This document shows positions 32,991 through 44,189 of a DNA stretch of 64,000 bases, piece after piece (within the stretch, counting starts at the first letter, position 1; each line of letters starts with the position of its first letter). The stretch is from Anisodus tanguticus. Lineage: Eukaryota; Streptophyta; Magnoliopsida; Solanales; Solanaceae. The notes beneath the pieces are model-generated. The model searched no databases and was not told the DNA's origin. It saw only the letters and a program-made list of their open reading frames with translations. The position numbers were made by a program, and so were the translations under genes. The stretch spans positions 44,232,859 to 44,296,858 of the forward strand of contig CM067547.1 of assembly GCA_034509755.1 (NCBI GenBank), given 5' to 3'.

Positions 32991-34582
32991 TGTAATGTTT
33001 TATTGGGTACAAAGCACATAAGTAAGGCACAACGGAAGTTTAAAACTTTTGTTTCTTACTTACCCCAACAATATTTCTAGTATGGTTATACAATAATGAA
33101 ACTTGTAACATAAAGCATTTACTTACAAGTTAGAATATCTGGAATCTTTTTCTACTGTCAGGTGCACACGCGATTGCCCATCCAATTGCAAGTTTCAAGC
33201 TTCAATGTATTTCTCCTTCAAAAAGCTAGGAAATCCGGCAGAGGTTCGAGAGAGTATTTGATTCTAAGTCTCTAAGGCTTAGAATATTTTTCAGAAAATT
33301 GGTATGTGAATAATGAAGGGAATGCCTCTATTTATAGTTGAAAATTAGGTCAAAACCGGATTAGGGTTTGACCTTGGGCCTGGCTCAAAAATTGATGCAA
33401 AGGCGTCGCGGCCCTAGAGTATGGGCGTCGCAATGCTCAACGTACTCCTGCACTGCGCCGCGGCCCTAGGGTATGGGCGTCGCGGCGCTCGACGTGCACC
33501 TGCATTGTCTCGATTTTTTTCCGTGCATTCTTAATTAAATCCAAAATCCAATTTTGACTTAATTAAAATAATCATTATTCATTTAAATATCTCGATTCCA
33601 AATCGAGCATTTAATTACTCTCTCAATACATTCTTAGATCGAAACGGACAATCGACATAGTGTGACCCTACAGGCCTTCTCATATCGACATTAATCAAAT
33701 TAAGGTCTACGCGGAACTCCTAGACGGCGCCGGAAGACGAACTCAATATGTGAAGTACGTTTACGCGAATCCAGTAAACTTAACATTTATGTGGTAAGAT
33801 AAAATTCTTTCATTCACGACACACCCGATCAAGCTTAGGATTTGTCAAGTGTCTATCAAAATGGCTTAATCATTATATCTCATCTATATTAGTTGACAAC
33901 TAGACCATATTCCAAATACGTCTATTGCGTTGGCCAACGACTTAGTCACTTAATATCACTGAGAATCCGAGTGTTCTCCCAAATATACATTCGAGGAATG
34001 AATCCTTATCTTGGCTTAACTACCACCTTTAATCCACATCGCAATGTACCCAATGCAAGCCATATCTCAACCTATAAGGAATTTGAGCTTAGGACGGGAT
34101 CAAAGCACATTACTTTGTAGACAAGGTGCGTATTGACCTCAAGTCTAAGGACTTCTATCTCCCACACGCTGATCATACTTTAGACAAGTATAACAAACAA
34201 TATATCAGCAGGGTATACCAATACTTCCAAAGTATCCATGTGTCCATCACGAGTAGCCATTACTCGTAGCAGGTGAGACATACTACATCCTCTAAGGATG
34301 TGATGCAGACCACATGTCGACTTATCACATATCATCGATATCTCATTCTCGATGATCATTAGTCGAGGCTACTCTAAGAGTTACACGCTATCATGAATAT
34401 CTCACTCTATTAAAGACAACGTAAGTTCAAGGGATGCATATTAATGAATAATTACAGACAATCAAATAATAATTCAATAATTGCAAATGTTAAAATATTA
34501 ATCTCCATTATTAATAATACGAATGTGTATAAAGTACATTTATCCTAATACAGATTGTCTCTAGAACATAAATATACATTCA
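32991..34582 (-). repeat. Element D 5' LTR, 1592 bp
   Basis: Same ends as its partner, except the start reads TGAATGTATATTTATG. It is about 50 bases longer because the GC-rich cassette with GGCCCTAG(G/A)GTATGGGCGTCG is duplicated (about 33405-33500). Confidence 0.95.
33329..33336 (-). promoter_or_regulatory. TATA box of the element D 5' LTR
   Basis: Minus strand CAACTATAAATAGAGGC, just downstream of the GC-rich cassette. Confidence 0.6.
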
Positions 34583-34887
34583 TCAGCGTCCTCCTGCTGT
34601 GCCTCTGAGCCGCCACTACCACCTGTCCCCGCGGCCTGTGGAAGGGCCGTGACCTGCTGTGCAAACCTCCGTTCAAGAGTCCTAATCCTGGACTGCATGA
34701 CTTGCCCCGAGTAATTTAACTGTCGAACAGTTTGTTCCAATTGCGCTATCATTGTCCTGGCTCGCCTTAGTTGCTCATCTTTCTCCTTCACTTTCCTCCC
34801 TGCTTCCTCGTTCGCCGCGTTCATAAGGCTGCCCCAGCTTCCCTTATAAACATCGTACAACATGCTCCTTACTTGTTCGCTCAGCAT
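34583..34887 (-). pseudogene. BOI/SBP1-like RING gene copy 2, coiled-coil part of the last exon
   Basis: Minus-strand translation contains NEEAGRKVKEKDEQLRRART, then MIAQLEQTVRQL and QVMQSRIRTLERRFAQQ. This is the heptad-like helix (KLKEKD..I, AQ.WQ..) that precedes the RING in BOI/SBP1-type ligases. A Gly/Ser/Glu-rich stretch ending EAQQEDA follows and the exon is then cut by element D at TCAGC. The 5' splice boundary is not clear; stops occur between this and the next exon, as expected for an intron. Confidence 0.75.
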
Positions 34888-35033
34888 TAAAATTTAAACG
34901 ACGTTAATTAACATGTTAAAGAAACACCAAAAAGTCGAAATGAGTAGTAAAATTTATACATGTGCTTTTGTAATTTGATCAACTTGGCAGTGAATGTAAA
35001 TAGGGGCGTAATTCGGTTCTTTAATGGCTTCAG

Positions 35034-35248
35034 TTAATAAGGCAGTGTAGGAAGTGAAGGGCCAGGACATAAATTTGTGGAGATTATCGGGTTCAGTAGG
35101 CCTGTGCTGCTGCTGGTTGTTGTTGAAGTTAAGTTCATCATCGGTATCGTTGATTGCTCCTGTGTACCTGCTGCTGCTGCAGAAGAAGAAGATCTCCCCA
35201 TAAATTGCTTCCTCTTATTATTCCTACTGTTATCAGCAGGAGCCTCTG
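35034..35248 (-). pseudogene. BOI/SBP1-like RING gene copy 2, second exon
   Basis: After an acceptor-like TTTGGTGCAG on the minus strand, codons give APADNSRNNKRKQF, a Ser/Ala run and LLNPIISTNL. An N-rich segment with KRK, then a low-complexity stretch and a ..STGL/ISTxL motif, fits the second exon of BOI-type genes. Ends near a stop at 35034. Exon ends are estimated. Confidence 0.55.
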
Positions 35249-35323
35249 CACCAAATTCCAAACAAAAAAAATGACATCAAATTATGTTGAAGCAGAAAAA
35301 GAAAGAAGAATTTAGAATAATGC

Positions 35324-35391
35324 GAATGAACGAACTTCCTTGTTTGATAGGCATTGTTGCAGTATTTATGATGCATGAAAGAAACAGCCAT
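35324..35391 (-). pseudogene. BOI/SBP1-like RING gene copy 2, first exon
   Basis: ATG at 35391 on the minus strand opens MAVSFMHHKYCNNAYQTRK. BOI-type proteins start with MAV and a short His/aromatic stretch, then an intron. Position and order support this as exon 1; identity from sequence alone is weak. Confidence 0.5.
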
Positions 35392-35673
35392 GGGGGAGAA
35401 TTCAGTTTTAAAGAAAACCAAACGGTGGCAAACTGTCTCCAACATAAGCAATGGTTTAGATGTGGAGACGTTAAGGTTAACTACGCACAGATATTAGTTA
35501 ACATATACTAAACATATGTTATTTTCCTAGGCAACCCAAAATAACACACTACATAACACAACATAAATTAAAATTTCTTTAATGTTAACCCAAAATTAAA
35601 AATTAAATATTATCGGCAACAAGAGACAGAGAGTAGTGAAGTAAGAAAAACTTTGAAAATGATCATTTTAGAA

Positions 35674-36553
35674 GGGTGAAAATCATTTACACTCACACCT
35701 TTGCTTTAAAAATCAAAACTCCATCCTCAACTATAAACAATAGACATTCTCTTCCATTAATCCTAATTGACTTTTTAAAATGAATATCTTACCCTTATAT
35801 TATCAACCCTTGTCTTCTTATTCTTACTTCTTTAAAATCATGTTTTTTTCTATTTTTTTAATCTATGTGACAACCTTTTATAGAAAATTAAATATTATAT
35901 TTGAGTTGAAAAATAAATGTGAGAATATGCTAATTGAGTACGTAAGTTAATGATGTTCTATAATGACTAAATTAGCAAAATAAGAAAATTAGTTTGATTA
36001 ATAATAATTAAAACTCTAATTTCTATTTATATTAGTGAAAATAACATCTAATAATAACTTTATAAATGTATTTCAATGCAAGTAATACAAAAATATTTGC
36101 TAATAAAATTAGAGACAATATATATATATATATATATATATACATATTATAAATGAATTTTAAATTTTAATATAGGAAATGCTTCATTAATTACAATCAA
36201 AATTTATTTATTGACATAGACAATAGAGAATAAGAGAAAAGTGTAACTTAAATGTACACGCACATTACATGCATATAATATTGAAATAGCAATCACAAAA
36301 AATAGCACTACATTTTGTGACTAAATTGATAAAAGGATTATTTTACTTATAATATTACTGAACTTAAATAAAATATATAGGTTAAAAACATAAATAATAT
36401 ATAATATAAATAAATTCTATATAAATTAAGGGTTGAAATTAACAAGGGTGAAATAGACAATACATAGGATAAAAGGGGGAGATATCTATTGTTCATAATT
36501 GACGGGGAGTTTCATTTTTAAAACAAAGTTAAAGGTGAAAATGATTTTCACCC
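35674..36553. mobile_element. MITE with about 80-base inverted ends, 880 bp
   Basis: The left end GGGTGAAAATCATTT and the right end (read in reverse complement) are the same, and the likeness runs for about 80 bases (CACCTTT, TTTTAAAAAT, AACTCC, AACAATAGA in order). The 9-base flanks ATTTTAGAA (35665-35673) and ATAATAGAA (36554-36562) match at 7 of 9, which fits a Mutator-type target duplication. The interior is AT-rich with no transposase. It lies upstream of the RING gene copy 2. Confidence 0.8.
36117..36142. repeat. (TA)n microsatellite inside the MITE
   Basis: About 13 TA units. Confidence 0.95.
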
Positions 36554-36639
36554 ATAATAGAACTACTACTGCCAGGTCATCTTAATAATGAATTACCAAA
36601 TTTTAAATGATCCATAGATCTAGAAATTAATATGGTATA

Positions 36640-36925
36640 ATAACCCATGTTTGTTGGTGAAATTATTTTTCAAGTAATTGTGAATAATAACTCCGAAGAA
36701 GTTCGATGCTCAAGTAATTCAGGGTATGATTCGGCAATTTCATACAGCTTTAAGAACAAATATTACTAGAGAATTGATTTAGGCATTTATCCCCTTTCAG
36801 CAAAAAAAAATACTTTTAAACTAATTATTCAATTTTGTAGGCAAAAATATGAAGGCTCGGAATTGTATTTACTTTTCAACAATGGAAAATTCAAACCCTC
36901 GACCACAAGAATATTTCATTTTTCT
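36640..36925 (+). repeat. Module R3, third partial copy
   Basis: CATGTTTGTTGGTGAAATTA at the start and ACAAGAATATTTCATTTTT at the end match R1 (12124-12390 plus start of 16721) and R2 (18119-18405). The copia H site is empty here too. It is cut on the right by a C-rich stretch (36930-37000), so no third RING exon is visible. Confidence 0.85.
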
Positions 36926-37232
36926 TCTCCAAAATCTTAGCTCCCCCCACGCACACCACACATACCACCCCTCCCTCCCCCCCTTCCCCCTACTGAAACA
37001 TACATAACGTCTGCAGTATCCAGTCAAAATTCTTTAATGTTGGTTTAAGCATAAACATATGATAGGGCATTTTTGTCATGAGCCAAGACGAAACTTCTAA
37101 GGCATGGATCGTAAAGTTTCACAAAATTTTAATTGTTTAAAAGTAAAAAAACGATACTCAATTAAAGAGTATATTAATACAGGAAAAATCAAAGAAAGAA
37201 AACCATATCTAACAACATATGTATAATAATAT

Positions 37233-38084
37233 CTACATCACCAATTTCGTAATAAAATCTATCACTTTGCCATTAAAATGATACAATGCATAACGTAAAT
37301 ACTGTTGATATTCACTTGCAAATTTAAAAACATCCCTTCTAACAGTTGATCTAGAAAAACCATTAAAAACAGAATTATATGTTTTCCGAATATAATGAAT
37401 AAAACCAGGAGATGAAGGATATGAAAAAGTCAAACCCTCAACCGCTATTAATTTTGCCATGTTTTCCCTATCTTTGTTTTTATCATATTTAGGACCAAAA
37501 ATTTCCCCCGTCGTCGGGTTAATTTGACTCTGTACTAGGTCGGGGACATTATGGAAACCTTGTTCCGACTAAGATGGAATTGGCACACCCGATTTTTAGC
37601 CATGTATTGATTTCACCTAGATGTGTGCTCGCCTTGTACATGTCTCAGTAAACCTCTCGTCCCACGTTGACCTTTCCGATTTTAAATTTATAAATATTTT
37701 TACAAATTTTACATCTAGCTAGTTGATTCTCTTCGTCCCTATCAAAAAAATGACATATACCTGATTTTAATTTTCGTTTTGTGGGGCCTCAATTCATACT
37801 AGGGGGAATAGGAGGCATTCCAGTTTTAGTTTCAGGCTCAGACTCAGAGGTTGATGTGCACTAGTGAATGTGTCATCTATATTATCGTCTAAATTAAATT
37901 CTGATTCATCTTTTTCATCATCTACTGGTATATCATTAAAAAAAATATTTTCATCAATATTACTAAAATCAATCAAATCATTGGGACTAGTAATAGAATT
38001 ACTAAGAGTACCCTTACCCTTATTACCCCTACTAGAAGAAGCACCCTTACCCTTACCCGTAATCAAACGTTTAAATGCTTCCAT
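37233..38084 (-). pseudogene. hAT-type transposase relic (RICESLEEPER-like), 5' part
   Basis: In order on the minus strand: an acidic N-terminal frame (38084-37794, FKRLITGKGKGASSSRG, then DENIFFNDIPVDDE); a BED-type zinc finger stretch in 37780-37600 (DEENQLARCKICKNIYKF, C-x2-C present, His part decayed by a stop); and 37460-37233 with LIAVEGLTFSYPSS and RSTVRRDVFKFASEYQ, the segment after the BED finger in plant hAT transposases. The catalytic core and the dimerisation region are missing. Multiple frames. Confidence 0.7.
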
Positions 38085-38565
38085 TTTAATTATACAAGTA
38101 AATAATTAAAAAAAAGAAATTAAGTGCGGTAATTAAAATAAGTAACAATAATAATTTAAAGAAGGAACGAAGGTATCAAACGCCGACGTAACGTCGATGT
38201 GTAATCGAGATTGAAAATTTAAAAAATTCTCGATGGATGATCCTCAAGATAGTTGCCAACTTCACTCTCAGATTTTTAACTTTGATATAATATTTAATAG
38301 TAGGAAGATTTGTAAAATTGTAGAGAGATAAATTGAGAGATTAGGAAGACGGTAGGAAGATTTGTGAGAAAAAATGAAGAGGAAAATGAGGTATTTATAG
38401 TTGGGAAATAGGGTTAAAGTGTAAATATATTAACTTAGGGATTAAAAATAAATATTTAGGGGGTAGGGGGGTTTATGTGGTGGGGTAAAAAATGGCCGTT
38501 ATATCCGTCACACAACGGCCAAAATCAAAACTTGATCGTTGTTGCAACGGTTATTTTTGCAAAGG

Positions 38566-38765
38566 GGGAGGGGGACAGGTCGGAATCGTGACGGGGTCGA
38601 GATGGGATGGGCAAGACGAACCCAAGCCCCGTCCCGAGTTCGAACCCCGACCCCGACAATTTTGTTTTTTACTTTGGCGGATCAGGACGGGTCGGGATCG
38701 CGATCGGGACGGGACGGGTCTGGATCGGGACGGGATGGGTCGGGTCGGGATCGGGCCAACCCAAC
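38566..38765. repeat. CGGGA/CGGGT-rich subterminal repeat array
   Basis: Dense variants of GACGGGTCGGGATCGGGAC and short inverted CCCGACCCC. It lies just outside the N-terminal end of the hAT relic, where hAT elements often carry subterminal transposase-binding motifs. It is by far the most GC-rich stretch within several kb. Confidence 0.7.
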
Positions 38766-38789
38766 CAGCTGAACAGCGTTAGTATGATC

Positions 38790-39297
38790 CCACAATCTAT
38801 TAATTGCATAATATAATAATTATATAGACCATTTTGCTTGTCAAACATAATTGCAAATTTACAATGTAATTCATATGTCATGTTTAGGTGTACAAGTATA
38901 ATTATATAGTTAAATATTTTTTATTTTAAAAAGTAAAATAAACTTTGTTTAGATGGACAATTTAATATACTTTGTGTATATGCATATAAAGTTTTAAATC
39001 TTATTTATTTATAGGTATTTAAATATATACTTTTAATAAAACATATAAAGTGCTCAACTCCATATTGGAAATTATTTTAAGTTTATAGAAAATTAAACAT
39101 AGCTAAAATCATAAAGTGTTTAATCCTAAAATAATATTGTAAGATTGTATTAATCTCCCTTGGGGAGTATTTTTCATTAATATAAAAATATATATAGTGT
39201 GTACAATGTTGAATCCTAATTGAATAAGGATCCTATAATTACCATAATTAATCACTACTATTAATTATAAAATATATGGCGATTTTTTGGTAATATT
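38790..39297. other. AT-rich stretch without recognised features
   Basis: Mostly A/T runs with stops in all frames. I see no gene, RNA or transposon end. Confidence 0.6.
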
Positions 39298-40296
39298 CAC
39301 TAATATCATGCCTGGTGAAAGTAAGATACTGAAGTGCACCTGCGAGGCTCCTATAAAGAGTGGGATCGGACACTGGATCACCGTTAACAACACTGAGTTT
39401 CGACTTTGAGTCGACCGGAGTAGGCATGATCTTGCAGTTCACCATTTTAGCCATGTACACAATTTCTTATGTTTACTTACGCTAACACAGGAACATAGTA
39501 TTTGCAGATCTAGTAACTGAGATCCCCAAGAAGTAACTCAACTTCCCCAAGTCATTCATAGCAAATTCGGATTTAAGCAGAGTAATTATCTTATTTTTCA
39601 ACGCATCAGAAGAGTCAGTAAGAACAATATCATCCACATATAATAACAAGTATGCAATGTTACTACCTCTATGAAAGATAAAAAGAGAATGATCACACTT
39701 GCTACATACAAACCCAATCTGCATAATGTAATTAGCAAAATGCTCATACCACACTTTGGGGCATGTTTCAAACGATACAGTGACATGCGAAGACGATAAA
39801 CATAATGAGGGGCCTCCGGATGGACAAAGCCTGGTGGTTGGTGCATGTAAACAATTTCTTTCAGGTCCCCATGTAAGAAAGCATTATTCACATCAAGCTG
39901 ATGAATCAGCCAATGCTTACCCATAGCTATGCTCAGAATCGTGCGGATGGTAGCCGGTTTAACCACAGGAATAAATGTCTCTCCACAATCAATACACTCC
40001 TGCTGATTAGTACCATTAGCCACAAGTCTCGCCTTATAGCGCTGAAGGTCACCAATGTCTCTGAATTTATGACAAAATAGCCACACACATCGAATAACAT
40101 TAACCCCATCCGGTGAAGGAACCAGATCACAAGTGTGTTGTTTCGTTAAAGCATTAAATTTCTCACGCATGGCCGCATTCCAATTCGGCTCAAGTTTGGC
40201 TAATTTTGGGTTTTTGAGAATTGGGGATATAGTTTTTGTGGATAGGTTAAAATGGACTTTTGGCTTAAAAATCCCGTGTTGAGCATGGGTTTCCAT
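39298..40296 (-). pseudogene. Fragment E: reverse transcriptase
   Basis: Frame 40296-39598 contains NWNAAMREKFNALTKQHTCD, NVIRCVWLFCHKF, KARLVANGTNQQECIDCGET, WLIHQLDVNNAFLHGDLKE and PPGFVHPEAPHYVYRLR. The overlapping frame 39754-39482 supplies FVCSKCDHSLFIFHRGSN, the intact YVDDIVL active site and MNDLGKLSYFLGISVTRSA. A last frame (39460-39300) has PTPVDSKSKLS and LTFTRHDI. Two frameshifts split the enzyme. The RT reading is among the best kept in the window. Confidence 0.9.
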
Positions 40297-41608
40297 TCAG
40301 TGTGTGGGGACAGAGGTTGTTTGGGTAGGTGGGTGTGGTGCAATCTGGTGGGGTTTCGGGTCAGGGGTTGGTTGATGGATTGGGTTTTTTGGGGCAGTGG
40401 CAGTGGTGAGTGGTTGTCGGGATAGGTCGACGGGATAGGGGTAAGTGGGGTTCGGTTCCGGTGATCCGGATGGGTATGGTGTGGTTAGGTTTAGGGTCAG
40501 ATAGATGCGATATGGGTGACTCGATTTGGGGTCCGATGTCGGTGACTGGTGTGGATGACTGTGACGGGTTTGCGGTGGGGCAGTTGTTGGGCTGGTTTGG
40601 TCGACGGGAGGATGGGCAGCAGGTGGTGGTGACACTAGGTTTGTCGAATAGGTTTGTCAGCGATTGTGAGAGACACTGGCGGGTTGGGTGGTGATTGAAC
40701 AGTAGGAGTACTGGTAGTGGTACGGCGGAGTTCGGTGAGTATGATAGAAGAGGTATACGACTAGTCTAGAAAGGTGTAATCCGTGGATTTTATGGGAGGT
40801 CGTGGAGGCAAGAGTTCGGTGAGTATGACATGAAGAGATATGTGGATTTTACGTGTAGGTATGTCATAGCACAAATACACCCTATGATTAGACGGGAAGC
40901 ATAAGAAGACACATGGAGTGGTGCGTGGTGCTAATTTATGGGGGGCGTGGAGGCAAGATTTTGATAGCAAAGGCAACCGAAAAACCGAATGTGATCGTAG
41001 GAGGGGATCCGACGGTAGAGAATTTCGGTAGGGGTCTTATTATGAAGAGTACGGGTAGGTAAAATGTTAAGGATATAATCTACCATTTTGACTGCATAGA
41101 CTCAAAAAGAAGGGGGAGAGAGACATGTAAAAGGATTGTATGAACCATTTTATTAATAGAGCAGATGGTTCGTTCGGCTTTACCATTTTGAATGGAGGTT
41201 TAGGGACACGAAAATCCATGCCATTATTTTTTGCAAAATTTATGAAAAGTGGAATTATTAAACTCACGACTATTATCACATTGGAACGATTTTATGGCTT
41301 TTTCAAAATGTGTTTTGATATAAATACGAAATTTCAAAAAACGTGACAAACACTCCAGACTTTTATTTAAGTGGGTAAATCCAAATAAACTGAGAAAAGT
41401 CATCTAATAGAACGAGATAATATTTATGACAAAATGAGCTAGTAATGGGAGATGTCCATAAGTCAACATGCACAATATCAAAGGGAGAAAACGTAACACT
41501 TAAAGATGACTGAAACGGAAGGCGAACATGTTTTCCCAAAGGGCAAGAAAAACAACGTTGGGCAAGTTTTTCATTATTACATAGAATAAAATTATTACTT
41601 CTAAGCAA
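40297..41608 (-). pseudogene. Fragment E: integrase and Pro-rich linker
   Basis: 41608-41363 has CFSCPLGKHVRLPFQSS and IVHVDLWTSPITS (first catalytic Asp), then FSQFIWIYPLK. The middle is decayed (second Asp region near 41290-41240, NKAER-like motif near 41160). 40976-40761 has APRTTPCVFLCFPSNHRVYL. The linker 40635-40297 is very Pro/Thr-rich (PPPAAHPPVDQTSPTTAP). Confidence 0.8.
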
Positions 41609-41647
41609 ATTAAAAGCAGGAGCTCCTCGGTGTCCAAGTCTATCGTG

Positions 41648-42049
41648 TCAAGTTGACGGAGAGATGGTGGCGATGGAGGTATGTGAGCGGGATCTGGCAG
41701 CGGAGGTGGATGAGAAAGGATAGAGGTCCCCCAAACTATTGCATCTCGTAAGGGGTGTCCCCGTAAGTAGATTCTTCACAAAAAAACCAAAGGGGTCAAA
41801 CTCAATAGACACGAAATTGTTACTCGTAAATTTCCTAACAGATATTAAAATTTTAATGATGTTGGGAGCATAAAGGACATTATTTAGGGAGAAGGGTGGG
41901 TGAGGTGGTTGGGTGTAGGTTGTACCATAACCCTGAATTGACATATGATGATCATTACCAACCGTAATAAATTGAGGATACTTTAAATGAAACAGTTTGG
42001 AGAGATTACCTAAGGAGCAGGTGAGGTGAGAAGTAGCTCCCGTATCCAT
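41648..42049 (-). pseudogene. Fragment E: aspartic protease
   Basis: MDTGATSHLTCSLGNLSKLF carries an intact D-T-G; the end LYAPNIIKILISVRKF is conserved with G and H. The frame runs on to 41648 through DPFGFFVKNLLTGTPLTRCN toward integrase. The Trp-Tyr normally just before MDTGA is not reached because the fragment is cut at about 42050. Confidence 0.85.
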
Positions 42050-42050
42050 G

Positions 42051-42300
42051 TATCAATTTTCATCGGTGAAAAAAGAATTTGGGCACCCAAATTATATTAT
42101 CCACGCTCCAGTTAATAAAGTCTGGGCGTGCGGGGGAGTGTTACGAGTCTCACATCGGATATGTAATGAGAACATGGACTCTTTACATGGACTCCCGTAT
42201 ACATGTTCAACATTTTGATATGAGGTTTTATCGTCCTCCTTTGTCTCCATCTCCTTCTTCTCTTTCCTCCCTTTCCTCCTCCTTCCAATAAATCATGAGC
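42051..42300 (+). mobile_element. Remnant of another LTR element: 3' coding tail, polypurine tract and LTR start
   Basis: A short frame with NYIIHAPVNKVWACGG, which resembles the tail of a copia polyprotein (..IHAP..GG), runs into GTGCGGGGGAG (about 42127-42137) and an LTR-like start TGTTACGAGTCTCACATCGG (42138 on). CT-rich sequence follows to about 42290. The orientation is opposite to E. No second LTR seen. Confidence 0.45.
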
Positions 42301-44189
42301 ACTCAAATTTAAAATGTGTAGGATTTGGTCGGATAAAATTGAAACTTCATTGTTGAGTTTGAATATTTTTTCTGAAGAATATAAAGTGAGTCTATTACTT
42401 TTTAAAGGTTTATGTTGAATCTAATTATAGAAAATTATTGGGGAATGATCTTATAAAGTTGTATATCAAATTTGCAATCACTTCAAGTTGATTTCGATCA
42501 ACTTTGAAGTAAAAACATGGCGATGAATTTTTACACAACATGATCGACATGATTTCAGTCATAAATGGTGAAAATATTCAAGCAATCCATTAGAATTTGA
42601 TCAGAAATCCTTAAATATTATCATAATTTGTTAGTAAGGCAAATCTTGACAAATATCAAATAAATAGCAATCGTACCAAATCTCCAAGAGTGTGCTTACA
42701 TTTTCTGACGTGAAGACGATTTCTCTAAAAAAAAATAACGGAATCAAAATTTAAACGTTAGCACTAAAAGAGTATCTGCACAAATGAACCTAAAATATAA
42801 GTAAAAAGTATTTTCTTCCTCAGTTTAATAAAGCTTCTTTTCTAGCTTTAAAAAATATACATTTTTCACTTGATGTCTCAAAATATGTCAATTAAGATTA
42901 TTTTAGAAAGACAACTTCAATGTCAACCAAGCGATGATTTTAGATAGACAACAATACGTTACTCTTCGATTGCCAAGTTATTATTTTATGCAAATTTCAA
43001 TGCATGTGTATATTGCATAGTTGTGTGTTTGTGTTTCTCTCATCTTTATACATATATGTTTAGAGTGAATAAACATATGAGTTTTTAGCTCGTCGTAGAA
43101 AGATTTTTGCCATAAAAATAAGTATGATAAATTTCTTAGCTTATCATATTAGACTTGAAATAATAACAATGATTATAATTTTATCCAACCTCAAATGTAT
43201 CTACTAGTTGAATCCTACAATAAATTCTAAATTTAGATAATTTATTCTTAATTTCTTATATCTTTTATTCCATAATCTTATTTTTCTATAAATTTGGCCC
43301 TATATAAAATGCGATTATTTTATTTTTTCCTAAAATTTTCGAGATCTTTTAATGCAGTTTAAAAGTTTTCCTACATATTTCAGCCTCATCTAGGAGTTTA
43401 ATTGTCCAGTCCCTCATTTACGTAGTAGTTAATGCATACGATTGCAAGCATATTCATGTAGTTTATATGTGAGGTTTAAACTTAATAATAGTAAAATTCA
43501 AATTTTACATAACGTCACATAGGTTCCTAATATTACTATCGTGGTGAATATTAGGATAAAATATGAGATCATCGATCTCGTTGATTGTGCAATCCAGAAA
43601 ATAATCTCAAATTCCTTGAGGGACTTGTGCTCGATCTTTTCGGAAATAAATAATGCTACCGTATGTCATTTAACTAATATCACAATACTGACTTAGCTTA
43701 GATGGGGTAGAGACGTTGTCGCCAATCCAGACTATAAAAGCGACACGTAAGAGTACATCCTCAGTTATGACTTTTTACTTGAATACCATATTTATTTTGT
43801 GATGACAATTATATTCTTGACAAGATTATCTATTTGATGAGATAAATCTTAATGGAAGAAACACATTAACTCATTCATATTCAAACTGGGATTCGTTTAG
43901 CAAAAGGTTTCAGAGCGAACATAAATTCTTCAATTATACATAAATCCTCAGTTATGTATGTGCGTTGCACGTGAATTTCGCTTCTATTAAAAATAAAGTT
44001 ATAGAATATAAAAGAAGGATGGATTGTGTTTAATAGCAACTGACGTCGGGGTAAATTCAATATCCATTTAAAAGAAAAGGTTAATGTTATTAGGTTGACA
44101 TAATAGTTGATTCAAAGTAATTAAGTATTTTCTGAACCAGCAAAGACATAGGATTTAAGTAAGTTAGTTATATAATATTTGTCCATGTT
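42301..44189. other. AT-rich stretch without recognised genes
   Basis: Long A/T-rich sequence with stops in every frame and no retroelement motif, microsatellite or clear transposon end. It precedes A', so its partner in the other copy would lie left of the window. Confidence 0.55.

Larger units (their letters stand above)
26044..34582 (-). mobile_element. Copia element D (C/D/F family), 8539 bp
   Basis: Minus-strand element: 5' LTR 32991-34582, leader, gag-PR, integrase, RT-RNase H, 3' LTR 26044-27585. Perfect target duplication TCAGC (26039-26043 and 34583-34587). It sits in the same RING-gene exon as C, in the opposite orientation, 67 bases away. The middle of gag, including the zinc knuckle, is deleted, and several stops are present. 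Confidence 0.95.
39298..42050 (-). mobile_element. Copia fragment E (same family as G and H), no LTRs
   Basis: Minus strand, from protease (42049) through integrase and linker to reverse transcriptase, which stops abruptly at about 39298 within the TFTRHDI motif. No gag, no RNase H, no LTR. Both ends are breaks, not element ends. Confidence 0.85.

Noticed and set aside
25072..34120. A small antisense open frame of 63-75 codons (NDLVNLISLRIRVFS-type) recurring in LTRs of C and D
   Set aside because: It recurs because the LTRs are copies of each other; other LTRs of the family have stops in it and it resembles no protein.
40410..40694. Plus-strand Gly/Val-rich open frame
   Set aside because: Complement of the Pro-rich linker of copia fragment E.
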